A stretch of 64,000 nt of DNA, from NCBI GenBank assembly GCA_021324795.1, contig JAJPIK010000087.1:48718-112717 (forward strand). The letters are read 5' to 3'. Positions 25,827 to 34,742 of the stretch are shown here, in pieces. Positions within the stretch are counted from its first letter, which is position 1, and each line of letters opens with the position of its first letter. The notes below the pieces were generated by a model. The model ran no database searches and was not told where the DNA came from. It saw only the letters and a list, made by a program, of their open reading frames with translations. This stretch comes from Chloroflexota bacterium. Its GTDB lineage: Bacteria; Chloroflexota; UBA6077; FW602-bin22; CADDYW01. The position numbers and the translations under genes are program-made.

Positions 25827-27353
25827 GTGACGACTCGAGACGCCGTCGAACCGGAACGTGGGAAACTCACCCGGCGGTCCGTCCTGCAGCGATCAGTGGC
25901 GCTGCTAGCCGGAGCGGGAGCTTTGTCCGGGCTGCTGGCTTGCACCGGAGGATCGCTAACGGCCGCGCCGACCGCAGCACCGGCCAAGCCGACCGCCTCG
26001 GGCTCAGCGCCGGCCAGGACCGTTTCCAGCCCGGCTAGCCAGCCGGCCAGCGGATCCTCGACCGGGAACAGCCAGCTTGTCTGGCTCGTTCCCGAGGATC
26101 CCCTGATCGACAAATACGCGAAGGAGGCGATCATTCCCGCCTTCGAGAAGCAGTATTCGGGGGTCAAAGTCCAGGCGATTACACCGGGCAGCACCGCCTA
26201 CGGCCAGAAGCTGCTGACGCTCGTCGCCGCCGGTCAGGTCCCCGACGTTTTCTGTACCTGGGGCGGCTCGAGTTTCTTCCTTCTGTGGAACCACAAGCTC
26301 CTGGGCGACCTTACCCCGCACTTCCAGAGTGCGAAGATCGACCCCAGCTACATCCAAGACGTCTACCGGGGCGAATATAGTGTCGAGGGGCACCTCTACG
26401 GCGTGCCCTGGAACAGCAATCCCACTTTCCTCGTCTACAACAAGTCGATCTTCGACAAGTACGGCGTACCGTTGCCTCCCAGTGACTGGAAAGACAAGAC
26501 CTGGACGGTCGACAAGCTCGTCGAGACGGCTAAGGCGCTCACCCACACCACTGGTAACCCCTCGACCTCGGTCTGGGGCTTGACGATGGGCGCGGGCACG
26601 TGTGGTTCGCTCGCCTGGCTTTGGGGAGCCGATCCTTTCAACGATAAGGGCGGTCCGACCGACTCACCGGTCTACCGGGGCAAGCCGCTCACCGCGGTCT
26701 TTCCGGACCGACCGGAGATTATCCAGGCGATGTCCTGGCTTGCCGATCTCACTCTCAAACACCACGTCTCGCCAACGCCCACCGATGCGCAGGCGCTCTC
26801 TTCCTATGGCAACCCCATCTTCAGCGGCCACATCGCGATTGCCGAGCAGGCTGCTGGCTGGCTCGAGCGACAAGCGGCGGTCGTCCAGCCCAAATTCGAC
26901 TGGGGCGTCGCCCCGTTTCCCTATGGACCAGCCGGGGTGAACACTTCGCAGCGCGAGGATACCGCATGGTACCTGGCTTCTCAGAGCAAGAATGCCGATG
27001 CTGCCTTCAATCTCATCGTCTACGCCACGCAAGGACAGGGCGCCGACGACCTGATCACTGTCGCCAAGGATAACCCGCCGATCAAAGGCGATTACTTCAC
27101 GAAGTGGTCGGCGGATATTCTCAAGATTCACGGCTTCGCGATGAACGCGGAGCAGTTCACCTCGGTCTTCCAGGGGGGCATCGCCGCCGGCTTCGGCGAC
27201 CCGCAGAATGTCATCGACAACGCCTTGGAATACATGAACGCCTTCAACCAACTCATGGCGCCGGTCTGGCTTGGGAAGATCAGCGCCCAAGAGGGGCTCA
27301 AGCAGGTCAAGGCGAAGTGGGAGGAAGTTTTGAAGACGAGCGGGACGTCTTAA
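25827..27353 (+). CDS. Sugar-binding lipoprotein 2, locus B
   Basis: Extracellular solute-binding protein, 508 aa. Twin Arg R16-R17 (LTRRSV), hydrophobic core, and lipobox LLAC with the lipidated Cys at 39, then a Thr/Ala/Pro-rich tether. GTG 25827 is preferred to ATG 25812 because GGAGGT (25814-25819) sits 7 bases before it, exactly where a ribosome site belongs. It is a paralogue of the protein at 19970-21466. It lies 20 bases before its permease pair, so it is the more direct partner of the transporter. The two may differ in ligand or affinity. Confidence 0.9.
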   Translation: MTTRDAVEPERGKLTRRSVLQRSVALLAGAGALSGLLACTGGSLTAAPTAAPAKPTASGSAPARTVSSPASQPASGSSTGNSQLVWLVPEDPLIDKYAKEAIIPAFEKQYSGVKVQAITPGSTAYGQKLLTLVAAGQVPDVFCTWGGSSFFLLWNHKLLGDLTPHFQSAKIDPSYIQDVYRGEYSVEGHLYGVPWNSNPTFLVYNKSIFDKYGVPLPPSDWKDKTWTVDKLVETAKALTHTTGNPSTSVWGLTMGAGTCGSLAWLWGADPFNDKGGPTDSPVYRGKPLTAVFPDRPEIIQAMSWLADLTLKHHVSPTPTDAQALSSYGNPIFSGHIAIAEQAAGWLERQAAVVQPKFDWGVAPFPYGPAGVNTSQREDTAWYLASQSKNADAAFNLIVYATQGQGADDLITVAKDNPPIKGDYFTKWSADILKIHGFAMNAEQFTSVFQGGIAAGFGDPQNVIDNALEYMNAFNQLMAPVWLGKISAQEGLKQVKAKWEEVLKTSGTS

Positions 27354-27373
27354 TTTCGAGTAGGATAGTGACC

Positions 27374-28291
27374 ATGGCGAAGCTGCGCGGACGGGCGATT
27401 GGTCGTAGCACCTTAAGGCGCCAGGAGATCTTCTGGTTCTACCTCTTCATCCTGCCCTGGCTGGTCGGCTTTGCTTGCTTCACGGCCTATCCGATCTTTG
27501 CCTCGGCCTACTTTAGCTTCACCCAGTACACCGTCTTCCAGCCCCCGCGCTGGGTCGGCCTCGCCAACTTTAGTTTCCTGTTCCACGATAATCTATTCTG
27601 GCACTCACTCCTGCTGACCTTCACCTACGCGGTCGTCTCGGTCCCGCTTCATCTCTTCCTCGCCTTTTGCTGTGCGCTTCTCCTTAACATTCCCATGCAC
27701 TTTATGCGGGCGCTGCGAACCGTCTACTACCTACCGACCGTTCTTCCGATCGCCGCCACGTCGATGCTTTGGCTCTTCCTCTTTCTGCCCCAATTCGGGA
27801 TCATCAACTGGGTCGTTCGCAGCCTCTCCGGCGTCGATGGCCCCGATTGGCTCGGCGACCCGCACTGGGTACTGCCGGCCTTGATCATCATGAGTCTGTG
27901 GAGCATCGGCTCGCCAATGGTCATCTTCCTGGCCGGCCTCCAGGCGATCCCCCCCGAGCTCTACGAGGCGGCCGAACTCGATGGGGCCGGCGTCGTCTCC
28001 CGCGCCCTCCATGTTACCGTGCCGATGGTCTCGCCGGTCATCCTCCTCAATCTCATCCTGGGCTTGATTGGCGCCTCTCAGACCTTCGCCCAGGTTTACA
28101 TTATGACCAAGGGCGGGCCGGACTATGCATCCTACCTCTACAACCTCTACCTCTACCAGAACGCCTTTGAGTACTTCAAGATGGGCATTGCCTCGGCCCA
28201 GGCCTGGATTCTTTTCCTGATCATCCTCGCCCTCACCGCCCTCGTCTTCAAGTCGTCGGCGCGGTGGGTTTACTATGGGGGCGAAAGATGA
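27374..28291 (+). CDS. Carbohydrate ABC transporter permease (MalF type), locus B
   Basis: Membrane subunit of a CUT1 importer, 305 aa. A basic N-terminus precedes six hydrophobic segments; the EAA loop reads YEAAELDGAGVVSRALHVTV (roughly residues 197-217). ATG 27374 is preferred; GTG 27368 is two codons upstream. It is co-transcribed with binding protein 2 and overlaps the next permease by the 4-base ATGA at 28288-28291, so the pair is made in equal amounts. No ATPase gene follows. Confidence 0.9.
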   Translation: MAKLRGRAIGRSTLRRQEIFWFYLFILPWLVGFACFTAYPIFASAYFSFTQYTVFQPPRWVGLANFSFLFHDNLFWHSLLLTFTYAVVSVPLHLFLAFCCALLLNIPMHFMRALRTVYYLPTVLPIAATSMLWLFLFLPQFGIINWVVRSLSGVDGPDWLGDPHWVLPALIIMSLWSIGSPMVIFLAGLQAIPPELYEAAELDGAGVVSRALHVTVPMVSPVILLNLILGLIGASQTFAQVYIMTKGGPDYASYLYNLYLYQNAFEYFKMGIASAQAWILFLIILALTALVFKSSARWVYYGGER

Positions 28292-29166
28292 TCGAATCGG
28301 TAAGCCTAGACAAAGGTGCCTCGGCGCGGAAAGTTACCTACCAACGCTTTCGTACCTTCCAGCGCGCGTTGGCCCTCGCCATCCTTTTCCCTGGTGCCGC
28401 GCTCTTCCTTTTTCCCGCCTTTTGGATGCTGATTGCCTCCTTCGAGCCGGTCAGCCAGATCTTGCAGTTCCCCCCGTCCTTCATCCCCGATCCGCTCTCG
28501 CTCGACGGCTATACGAAGGGGCTCACTTCGATGCCCTTCGGCCTCTATTTTCAAAACACGGCCGAGATTGCCCTCCTGTCGTCGCTCGGAGGAGTGATCT
28601 CCTCGTCGCTGGCCGGCTTTGCCTTCGCCCGGCTTCGTGCCCCCGGCCGGGACGCGTTGTTTCTCCTAGTCCTGAGCACGTTGATGCTGCCCTACGCGGT
28701 GGTCATGATTCCTCAGTACCTGGTCTACAAGTATCTGGGCTGGATCGATACCTACTTGCCCTTGATCGTTCCGGCTTACTTCGGCCTCCCATTCCTGATC
28801 TTCCTCTTCCGCCAGTTCTTCGCGACGATTCCCGAGGAGGTCTTCGAGGCGGCGCGAATCGACGGCTGCGGTTATCCCCGGCTCTACGTCTGGATCGGTC
28901 TGCCCCTGTCGACGCCGGTGATCGCTACCGCCTTCATCTTTCACTTCCAATTTGCCTGGAACGATTTCCTGGCGCCGCTGATCTACCTCAATTCGGATGA
29001 GAAGCTCACCCTCTCGCTGGCTTTGGCGGCGTTTCAAAGCAGTTGTAATTGCACCCAATGGAATCAGTTCATGGCGGCCTCGCTAGTGGTCTCGACGGTG
29101 CCGATCCTTATCTTTTTCTTTGGCCAGCGCTATCTCATGAGCGGGATCGTGGTCAGCGCGAAATAA
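28288..29166 (+). CDS. Carbohydrate ABC transporter permease (MalG type), locus B
   Basis: Partner permease, 292 aa, six hydrophobic segments, EAA loop FEAARIDGCGYPRLYVWIGL (about 190-210) and a typical MalG tail ending MSGIVVSAK. ATG 28288 overlaps the preceding stop and follows GGGGGCGAAAG; the earlier in-frame GTG at 28264 would overlap more of the partner gene. It ends the locus B operon. Without a local ATPase it depends on a shared ATP-binding subunit. Confidence 0.9.
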   Translation: MIESVSLDKGASARKVTYQRFRTFQRALALAILFPGAALFLFPAFWMLIASFEPVSQILQFPPSFIPDPLSLDGYTKGLTSMPFGLYFQNTAEIALLSSLGGVISSSLAGFAFARLRAPGRDALFLLVLSTLMLPYAVVMIPQYLVYKYLGWIDTYLPLIVPAYFGLPFLIFLFRQFFATIPEEVFEAARIDGCGYPRLYVWIGLPLSTPVIATAFIFHFQFAWNDFLAPLIYLNSDEKLTLSLALAAFQSSCNCTQWNQFMAASLVVSTVPILIFFFGQRYLMSGIVVSAK

Positions 29167-29182
29167 TCTTTCCGGAGACAGC

Positions 29183-29263
29183 ATGTCGTCCACAATTCAT
29201 GGCTGCCATCTCGTGATCACAAGACCTGACTCGGCCAGCCTCCTGCCAATCGGCGACGACTAA
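29183..29263 (+). other. 26-codon ORF after the locus B permease
   Basis: ATG 29183 follows CCGGAG at good spacing, 16 bases after the permease stop, but the ORF stops at TAA 29261 after 26 residues (MSSTIHGCHLVITRPDSASL and six more). It may be the 5' end of a lost operon gene or a short unannotated peptide. I do not recognise it. The rest of the 29167-29324 gap shows no other feature. Confidence 0.3.
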
Positions 29264-29324
29264 GCTATCAAGATGAAGGGTTTACGCCTCTCTTAGACAT
29301 CGGTCAGAGCCGGGGGATTGGGGG

Positions 29325-29666
29325 CTAAATCTTGGCATCTGAGGCGTTCCTTTCCCATGGCTTACGACTTGCCGGGGAAGTGGTGGGAAAGGAAAGATTA
29401 TTGCTTTGGTCAAAAGGATCCCAAACAGCGTCTTGCTCTCTCTCAAAAGCTTGTTCTTGAGCGACGGTCGGACTTGAGCTCAGCCGATCGACCGATGCTC
29501 TTGAAACAAAGATGCGCCGTCCGTGTCGGTATCCGTCTGACAGTCCGTCTAATGCCCGTTTCTTGACCGTGTTGACGGAGCGCACGCCGAGGAGGCGGAC
29601 CGCCTCGCCGGTCGTGATGGGGTCGTCAGCGGATTGGGCATTCGTAAAAGATGTGAACGTTGTCAA
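29325..29666 (-). CDS. Helix-turn-helix (excisionase/MerR-like) DNA-binding protein
   Basis: Small protein, 113 aa. Residues about 16-60 (ITTGEAVRLLGVRSVNTVKK, then LDGLSDGYRHGRRIFVSRAS) form the winged helix-turn-helix seen in excisionases and in antitoxin-like proteins often linked to PIN toxins. The C-terminal half is polar and low in structure. The start is an unusual TTG at 29666 with GAGGT nine bases upstream; no in-frame ATG exists near the domain. No PIN toxin follows. It is the last minus-strand gene of the locus C direction, 26 bases after the CoA-transferase stop. Function: DNA binding, target unknown. Confidence 0.6.
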   Translation of the reverse strand: MTTFTSFTNAQSADDPITTGEAVRLLGVRSVNTVKKRALDGLSDGYRHGRRIFVSRASVDRLSSSPTVAQEQAFEREQDAVWDPFDQSNNLSFPTTSPASRKPWERNASDAKI

Positions 29667-29692
29667 CCGTAATTACCTCGACCGAATGTGGC

Positions 29693-30892
29693 TCAGCTTG
29701 GCACCGCGAGGATCTTGCCTTCGATCAAGCTGGCGATCTCGTTCCTTGACCAGCCGAGACTTTCTAGGATCTCCACCCCGTGCTCGCCAAGCATCGGGGC
29801 GGGGCGACGGACGGGCAGGGTTTCGCCGGAGATATGGATTGGGCTGGCGACGAGCTTGATCCGACCGGCTTTCGGGTGGTCGACCTCGGCGATGATACCC
29901 CGGGCGGTGGTTTGTGGATCGTTGAGTGCCTGGGGCACAGTGTTGATGACGCCGCAGGGAACGCCGGCCCGGTCGAAACGCTCGATCCAGGTGGCGCTGT
30001 CGTCCTGGATGAGAATTGATTCGATGAGCGCCGCGAGCTCGGCCTCGTTGCGCTTGCGCGCCGCCATGCTGACGAAGCGCGGGTCGTCGATCAGATCCGG
30101 ACGTCCGAGCACTTCGCAGGTTGCCGTCCAGAGGCGCGGAGCGCCGGCACCGACGGTGATGTAGCCATCGCGGGTGCGAAAGGCCTGGTAGGGAGCGCTC
30201 GCGCGGTGGGCACTGCCGAGCTTCCCCGGAGTCTCGCCATTGGCGAAGTAGCCCGCCGTTTCCCAGACTTCGAGCGCCAGGTCCGTCTCGAAAAGGCTAA
30301 GATCGAGAGTCCGCCCCTGACCAGTTTTCTGGCGTTCGAAGAGCAAACAAACGATCGAGTAGGCTGCATAGAGGGCGGTAGCAAGATCAGAGATGGGAAC
30401 ACCGACTTTGACCGGGGCGCCCTCCGGTTCGCCGGTGATGCTCATGAGGCCGGACATGCCCTGGGCGATCAGGTCCAGGCCGGCGCGCTCGCGATAGGGG
30501 CCGGTCTGGCCGAAGCCGGAGATGTGGCAAAGGATCAGGCCGGGATTCTCAGACCGGAGGATCGCTTCGCCAAGCTGCAGGTCGTCCATGGTACCTGGGC
30601 GGAAGTTTTCCAGCACCACGTCGGCGGTCCGGACCAGGCGACGGAAGATCTGCTTGCCCTCCGGGGTCTTCAAGTTGAGCGCCAGGCTGCGCTTATTACG
30701 ATTCAGGGCGTGAAAGCCCGCGCCGTCGCCGCCCGGCAGGTAGGGCACATTCAGTCGGCCATTGTCGCCAGTTCCCGGCGGCTCGACCTTGATGACGTCG
30801 GCGCCCATGTCAGCGAGTTGCAGACCGCAAAACGGTCCGCTCATGAAGTTCGCTAATTCGAGAACACGAATCCCGGCGAGTGGTGCGATCAC
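29693..30892 (-). CDS. CoA transferase, family III (CaiB/BaiF type)
   Basis: Enzyme that moves CoA between carboxylic acids, 399 aa. The N-terminal segment (LAGIRVLELANFMSGPFCG, VIKVEPPGTGD) is typical, and the catalytic Asp is D140 in ERAGLDLIAQGMSGLM. GTG 30892 is preferred to 30919 because GAGGAGGT lies five bases before it. It follows binding protein 30955-32454 by 62 bases at the end of locus C. The donor and acceptor acids are unknown. Its presence in a sugar locus may reflect later steps of the same substrate's degradation or chance adjacency. Confidence 0.88.
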   Translation of the reverse strand: MIAPLAGIRVLELANFMSGPFCGLQLADMGADVIKVEPPGTGDNGRLNVPYLPGGDGAGFHALNRNKRSLALNLKTPEGKQIFRRLVRTADVVLENFRPGTMDDLQLGEAILRSENPGLILCHISGFGQTGPYRERAGLDLIAQGMSGLMSITGEPEGAPVKVGVPISDLATALYAAYSIVCLLFERQKTGQGRTLDLSLFETDLALEVWETAGYFANGETPGKLGSAHRASAPYQAFRTRDGYITVGAGAPRLWTATCEVLGRPDLIDDPRFVSMAARKRNEAELAALIESILIQDDSATWIERFDRAGVPCGVINTVPQALNDPQTTARGIIAEVDHPKAGRIKLVASPIHISGETLPVRRPAPMLGEHGVEILESLGWSRNEIASLIEGKILAVPS

Positions 30893-30954
30893 GGCGACCT
30901 CCTCTCGATCTCCGATCAATCCTAGCGCCTTGGAGATCGAGAGGCAAGGGGAAA

Positions 30955-32454
30955 CTACTCTGGTCGAGCCAACACCGCGTCGAGTTGCTTTTTGAGATCG
31001 TCGACGAAGCTTTGAGTGGGTTGCGCTTTACCCAACCAGATCAGATCGAGCTGATTCGTAATGGTCGTATCGATGTCGAAGGCGCGAAGATTCTTGGCCT
31101 GCCACATCGCCGTTTCCAGCGTGGAGTTCTTATATTGAAGCTGAATGAAAGGATCATTCGCGTAGGGTCCCAGATCCTCGAGGTCGTCGACGCGCCCGGG
31201 CAAGTAGCCCTGAGTTTTGCCCATAATATAGGCAAACCGGCGATCCGATAGGGAGTATAGAAAAGAAAACGCGACGTCTTTGTCCTTCGAAGCCGCGGTG
31301 ATGGCATGACCGGCAACAATGGCGCAGTAGCCCTTCGAGTTCGCCGGATGCGGATAGCCAATCACCTTCCAGGGGAATTTGTCTTTGACCGCATTGCGAA
31401 CCTGGAACTGGAAGGAGCGGTCATTCTCCACCATCGCCACTTTTTCGGCGGCGAACATCCCTTGCAGACCACCACTCGGGATATCTTGGGTGAAGGGATG
31501 GACTTTGTCGACGGCGATGAGCTTCTGGGCCCATTGGAGCCAGTCCAGGAACGGTTTCTGATTGACCAAACTTTCGGTCCCGTCGGCTGAAATCAGATCA
31601 CCGCCGAATTGCCGAACTCCGTTGGTCGCGCCGTAATTTCCTTCGACGTACAACGCCAATCCGTAGACGTCCCGTCGATCTTTTGACCCTTTGCTCAGCT
31701 TATTCGCCCATTCGGCCAATTGGTCATGGGTAGTTCCATAGACTGGCGGCTCGTCGAGGCCGGCCTCCTTGAACATCTTCAAGTTGACCCAGATCCAGGA
31801 GTAGCCGGGGTAACCCGCCTTTGGCAAAGCCCAAAACTTGCCATCCATTGAGAGGGTATCGACGACCGGCTTGAGCCATTGAGTTTTGGGCTGGCTGGCC
31901 TTTTGGAGATAGTCGTCGAGCGGTTCGAGGACTTTGGCCCGCGCGAGATGACGATACTCGTTGTGGCCATCGCTTGCCCAGGTGAGGTCACCGATGGTAC
32001 CGGCGGCCGCGAGAGTGAGTAGCTTCGGGACGTAATTAGCGTCACCCGGAATTGGCTCCAGGGTGACCTTATTCCCGGTTGCTTTTTCCCACTCCTGGGG
32101 GCGGTAGACGTAAATCCCGGGCTCGCTCTTTTCCCCGCCGGTGCGCATATGGAAGCGCAAGGTGACTGGCTGGGCCGACTTCGGCGGCATCACGATGATG
32201 TCGGAGCCAGGCACTTTTTCTTGGCCCGTGGTGACCGTACCTACCACTTGCAGCGCGGGAATTGGTGTCGGCGCGGCGCTTTCGGCAGCAGCAGCCGGCG
32301 TGGCGAATTTCGCGGCGGCCGTCGCTGGTGCCGTTGTCGAGGCAGGGGCGGATGGGCTGGAAGTACTTCCGCATGCCTGGAGCACGAGCGTTACTCCCGT
32401 GGCTCCCCCGAGCACGAATACTCGGTGGAGAAGGTCGCGACGTGTTAGTCCCAT
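30955..32454 (-). CDS. Sugar-binding lipoprotein 3, locus C
   Basis: Extracellular solute-binding protein, 499 aa. ATG 32454 follows AAGGAGAGAGACC. Twin Arg R5-R6 (LTRRDLL), a hydrophobic stretch and LQAC give a lipidated Cys at 28; an Ala/Ser/Pro/Thr tether follows (29-75). The mature domain resembles CUT1 binding proteins but clearly differs from the two locus B copies. It lies 98 bases after the GHL6-like gene and has no adjacent permeases; the only pair in the same operon is at 36163-37934. That pair already has a binding protein (37941-39350), so two binding proteins may share it. Confidence 0.88.
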   Translation of the reverse strand: MGLTRRDLLHRVFVLGGATGVTLVLQACGSTSSPSAPASTTAPATAAAKFATPAAAAESAAPTPIPALQVVGTVTTGQEKVPGSDIIVMPPKSAQPVTLRFHMRTGGEKSEPGIYVYRPQEWEKATGNKVTLEPIPGDANYVPKLLTLAAAGTIGDLTWASDGHNEYRHLARAKVLEPLDDYLQKASQPKTQWLKPVVDTLSMDGKFWALPKAGYPGYSWIWVNLKMFKEAGLDEPPVYGTTHDQLAEWANKLSKGSKDRRDVYGLALYVEGNYGATNGVRQFGGDLISADGTESLVNQKPFLDWLQWAQKLIAVDKVHPFTQDIPSGGLQGMFAAEKVAMVENDRSFQFQVRNAVKDKFPWKVIGYPHPANSKGYCAIVAGHAITAASKDKDVAFSFLYSLSDRRFAYIMGKTQGYLPGRVDDLEDLGPYANDPFIQLQYKNSTLETAMWQAKNLRAFDIDTTITNQLDLIWLGKAQPTQSFVDDLKKQLDAVLARPE

Positions 32455-32552
32455 GGTCTCTCTCCTTATCCACGGCAATCGGGAAATGGCCTTTGCAGGC
32501 CGACGCTAGCGCGGTGAATCGCGAGGTCGAGCGAGGGAATCTCAGCGCGACG

Positions 32553-34742
32553 TCATTCAATAAGCACTACCTCATGATCCGTGATCGGCGGAATCTCGAC
32601 GTGTACCCAGCCCGCTACCCGGGACGAGCTAGGCGGACGATCGGCAACCAGAAAACTGACCGAATTTCCTGGAATATCTTCCGGGAGTCGCACCTCGACG
32701 TGGAGTGGTCCCACCGGAATTAATTCGTGGACTGGCGCACGCCAGGTGCCGGCGCAGGTGAGGTTGACTAGGTGGAGGATGAGACGGCCGGACTGCCGAT
32801 AGAGATGGCAATCGATCAGGCCGGGGCCAGTCACGCGCAAGGGCAAGCGATCAACCATGATCCAGCGAACCAGATTGGCAAGTAAGTCGGCGTGATCGGG
32901 AAGATTATCTCGGCCAAAGCAGCGATCGATGTCCGCCGCCAGATAAGCCACCCGACCGCCGGACGGCAACTCCCGGAGGACGAGCGCGGGTAACGAGCTC
33001 GTCGCCTGGCCCATCCAGGCGGTTTCAGGAGGGTAGATCGGGAAGGGGGGAATGAAGGTCAAGGGGATGGTCGTCTTTGCGTCGGGGCGAACGACCTCGA
33101 GACGACCGCCGAACGGCAAGATGTCAGTCTCGTCGAAGCCTGCCAGGACCGGATGACGCTGGTCAAAGATTGGTGGCTCAATGCCAACTTGCGGCCCGAT
33201 CACCTGGGCACGCAGTTCCGGTGAAAGACGAAGATAGGTATGCTTGCCCCAGGCGTCCCACGGCTCGGCGACAGCTCGCTCGGAGCCGTGGTGGGCTCCG
33301 GTGGCGTGAACGCCCAAGATGTCGGCCAGAGCGAAGTCGGGACGCGGATCCCCCCATTCGTTGTAAAGACTCGTCTCACCAGAAGCGATCAAGCTACCAC
33401 CACGCTCGACGAAGCGGCGAATACTGGTGCACTGACGGTCGGACAAGGCGCCAAGATTGGGAAGGATCAGCAAGCCGAGTTCATTGCCCGCCTGGTCGAT
33501 CTGATCGACATGGATCAGAAGATACGGGATGCGAGCCCGAAGCAAGGCGTTGGTCAGGCCGCGCTGGGGCAGAGCCACGCGTTCCTCGACAACGTCGCGG
33601 CCATAGAAATCGACGTTTTCCTGGCTCCAGACGACTCCGACCGTCGCGACCGGCCGACGGTCCACGAGATATTCCTGATTCACCGCGTGCCAATGCCAAA
33701 GTGGCTCGGCGGTGCGATACTGACGCCGATCCTCGTGGTAGGCACCGATGTGGTGCCACCAGGGCTGGAGGCCGCCGGCCATGCCTTCAACCACCCAGAG
33801 CCGCGCCTCCGGCTCCGGCTTGCTGGCTAGCCGGAAGGTCGGCTGGCCAGCTTGATACATCACCATGCTTTCTGGAATCAGCTTCTCCCAGCCCAGGATC
33901 CCATGGATCAGCTTGGCCATCTCGCCATTACTTTGAAAACCCTTGGCATTTGTCCGCGCTTGGGAGTCGAGCATGATGATCTCAGCACGCTCGCAGATCG
34001 CTCGGTAGTCGCGAAAGCGTTGGCTTTGGGACAGGATGTCGCCGGCGTTCATGCCGATCCAGAGGCAGTCTGGGCCGCCGGCCGCTTTCGTCGTCCGATT
34101 GTTCAGGTCCCAGATCTCGATACGGCGTGCGTAGTTCCATTTGATCCACTGCCGGTAGACCGGACTCTCCCAGTCTTTTGCCTTGGGAAGGCAATAACCG
34201 GTGGCTTCGTGAAACTTGCGCGCGCAGTTGCGGCAGTAGCAGATCCGGTCTCGGGTTAGGCCGCTCCAGCTATTATCGGTGATCCCCTCGGGATGGCTGC
34301 GCTCGATGATCTCGGTCAGAATCGCCGGGATGTGCTCGTCGTAGTACGGGCTATTGACGCAGGCAACGTAGAGTTCGCCCTCGCGGTAAGGCTTCCCCTC
34401 GGCATCGACGGCGAACCAATCGGGATGCTCGACGAAGAAGCGCTCGTCGGCGCGGTTGGAGTCCATGCGGGCCAGGACGGCCAGGTCCTGTTCCCGCGCC
34501 GCGGCGACGATCTCGCCGTAGAGGTCACGGTCGTTCAGGTAGAGGGCGCGGTGATGTAAGGGGTACTTGGTAGGATAGTAAGCGACGATGCCACCGGCGT
34601 TGACGATAATGCCTTGAATCTGAGTACGCTGCCATTGCTCGATCCAAAAGATGGGGTCATAGCGGATCGGATCGATCTCGGTGAGGTTGGTCTGGCCCCA
34701 GCGGTAGACTCGCCGGTACCAGGGTGTCGACGTGCTGGTCAT
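32553..34742 (-). CDS. Putative glycoside hydrolase (GHL6-type barrel plus beta-galactosidase-like domain)
   Basis: Protein of 729 aa. The N-terminal barrel (about 20-380) matches the uncharacterised GHL6-type hydrolase pattern: INAGGIVAYYPTKYPLHH-like segments, LARMDSNRADERFFVEHPDW, CVNSPYYDEHIPAIL and a Cys pair CYCRNCARKF. A second domain (about 400-580) resembles the Rossmann-like trimerisation domain of GH42 beta-galactosidases (LLILPNLGALSDRQ, FVERGGSLIASGE). The C-terminus is beta-rich. No signal peptide is present, so it acts inside the cell. ATG 34742 follows GGGAG and overlaps the stop of the preceding gene. An oligosaccharide or glycoside taken up by locus C is the probable substrate; catalytic acids cannot be named with confidence. 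Confidence 0.7.
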   Translation of the reverse strand: MTSTSTPWYRRVYRWGQTNLTEIDPIRYDPIFWIEQWQRTQIQGIIVNAGGIVAYYPTKYPLHHRALYLNDRDLYGEIVAAAREQDLAVLARMDSNRADERFFVEHPDWFAVDAEGKPYREGELYVACVNSPYYDEHIPAILTEIIERSHPEGITDNSWSGLTRDRICYCRNCARKFHEATGYCLPKAKDWESPVYRQWIKWNYARRIEIWDLNNRTTKAAGGPDCLWIGMNAGDILSQSQRFRDYRAICERAEIIMLDSQARTNAKGFQSNGEMAKLIHGILGWEKLIPESMVMYQAGQPTFRLASKPEPEARLWVVEGMAGGLQPWWHHIGAYHEDRRQYRTAEPLWHWHAVNQEYLVDRRPVATVGVVWSQENVDFYGRDVVEERVALPQRGLTNALLRARIPYLLIHVDQIDQAGNELGLLILPNLGALSDRQCTSIRRFVERGGSLIASGETSLYNEWGDPRPDFALADILGVHATGAHHGSERAVAEPWDAWGKHTYLRLSPELRAQVIGPQVGIEPPIFDQRHPVLAGFDETDILPFGGRLEVVRPDAKTTIPLTFIPPFPIYPPETAWMGQATSSLPALVLRELPSGGRVAYLAADIDRCFGRDNLPDHADLLANLVRWIMVDRLPLRVTGPGLIDCHLYRQSGRLILHLVNLTCAGTWRAPVHELIPVGPLHVEVRLPEDIPGNSVSFLVADRPPSSSRVAGWVHVEIPPITDHEVVLIE

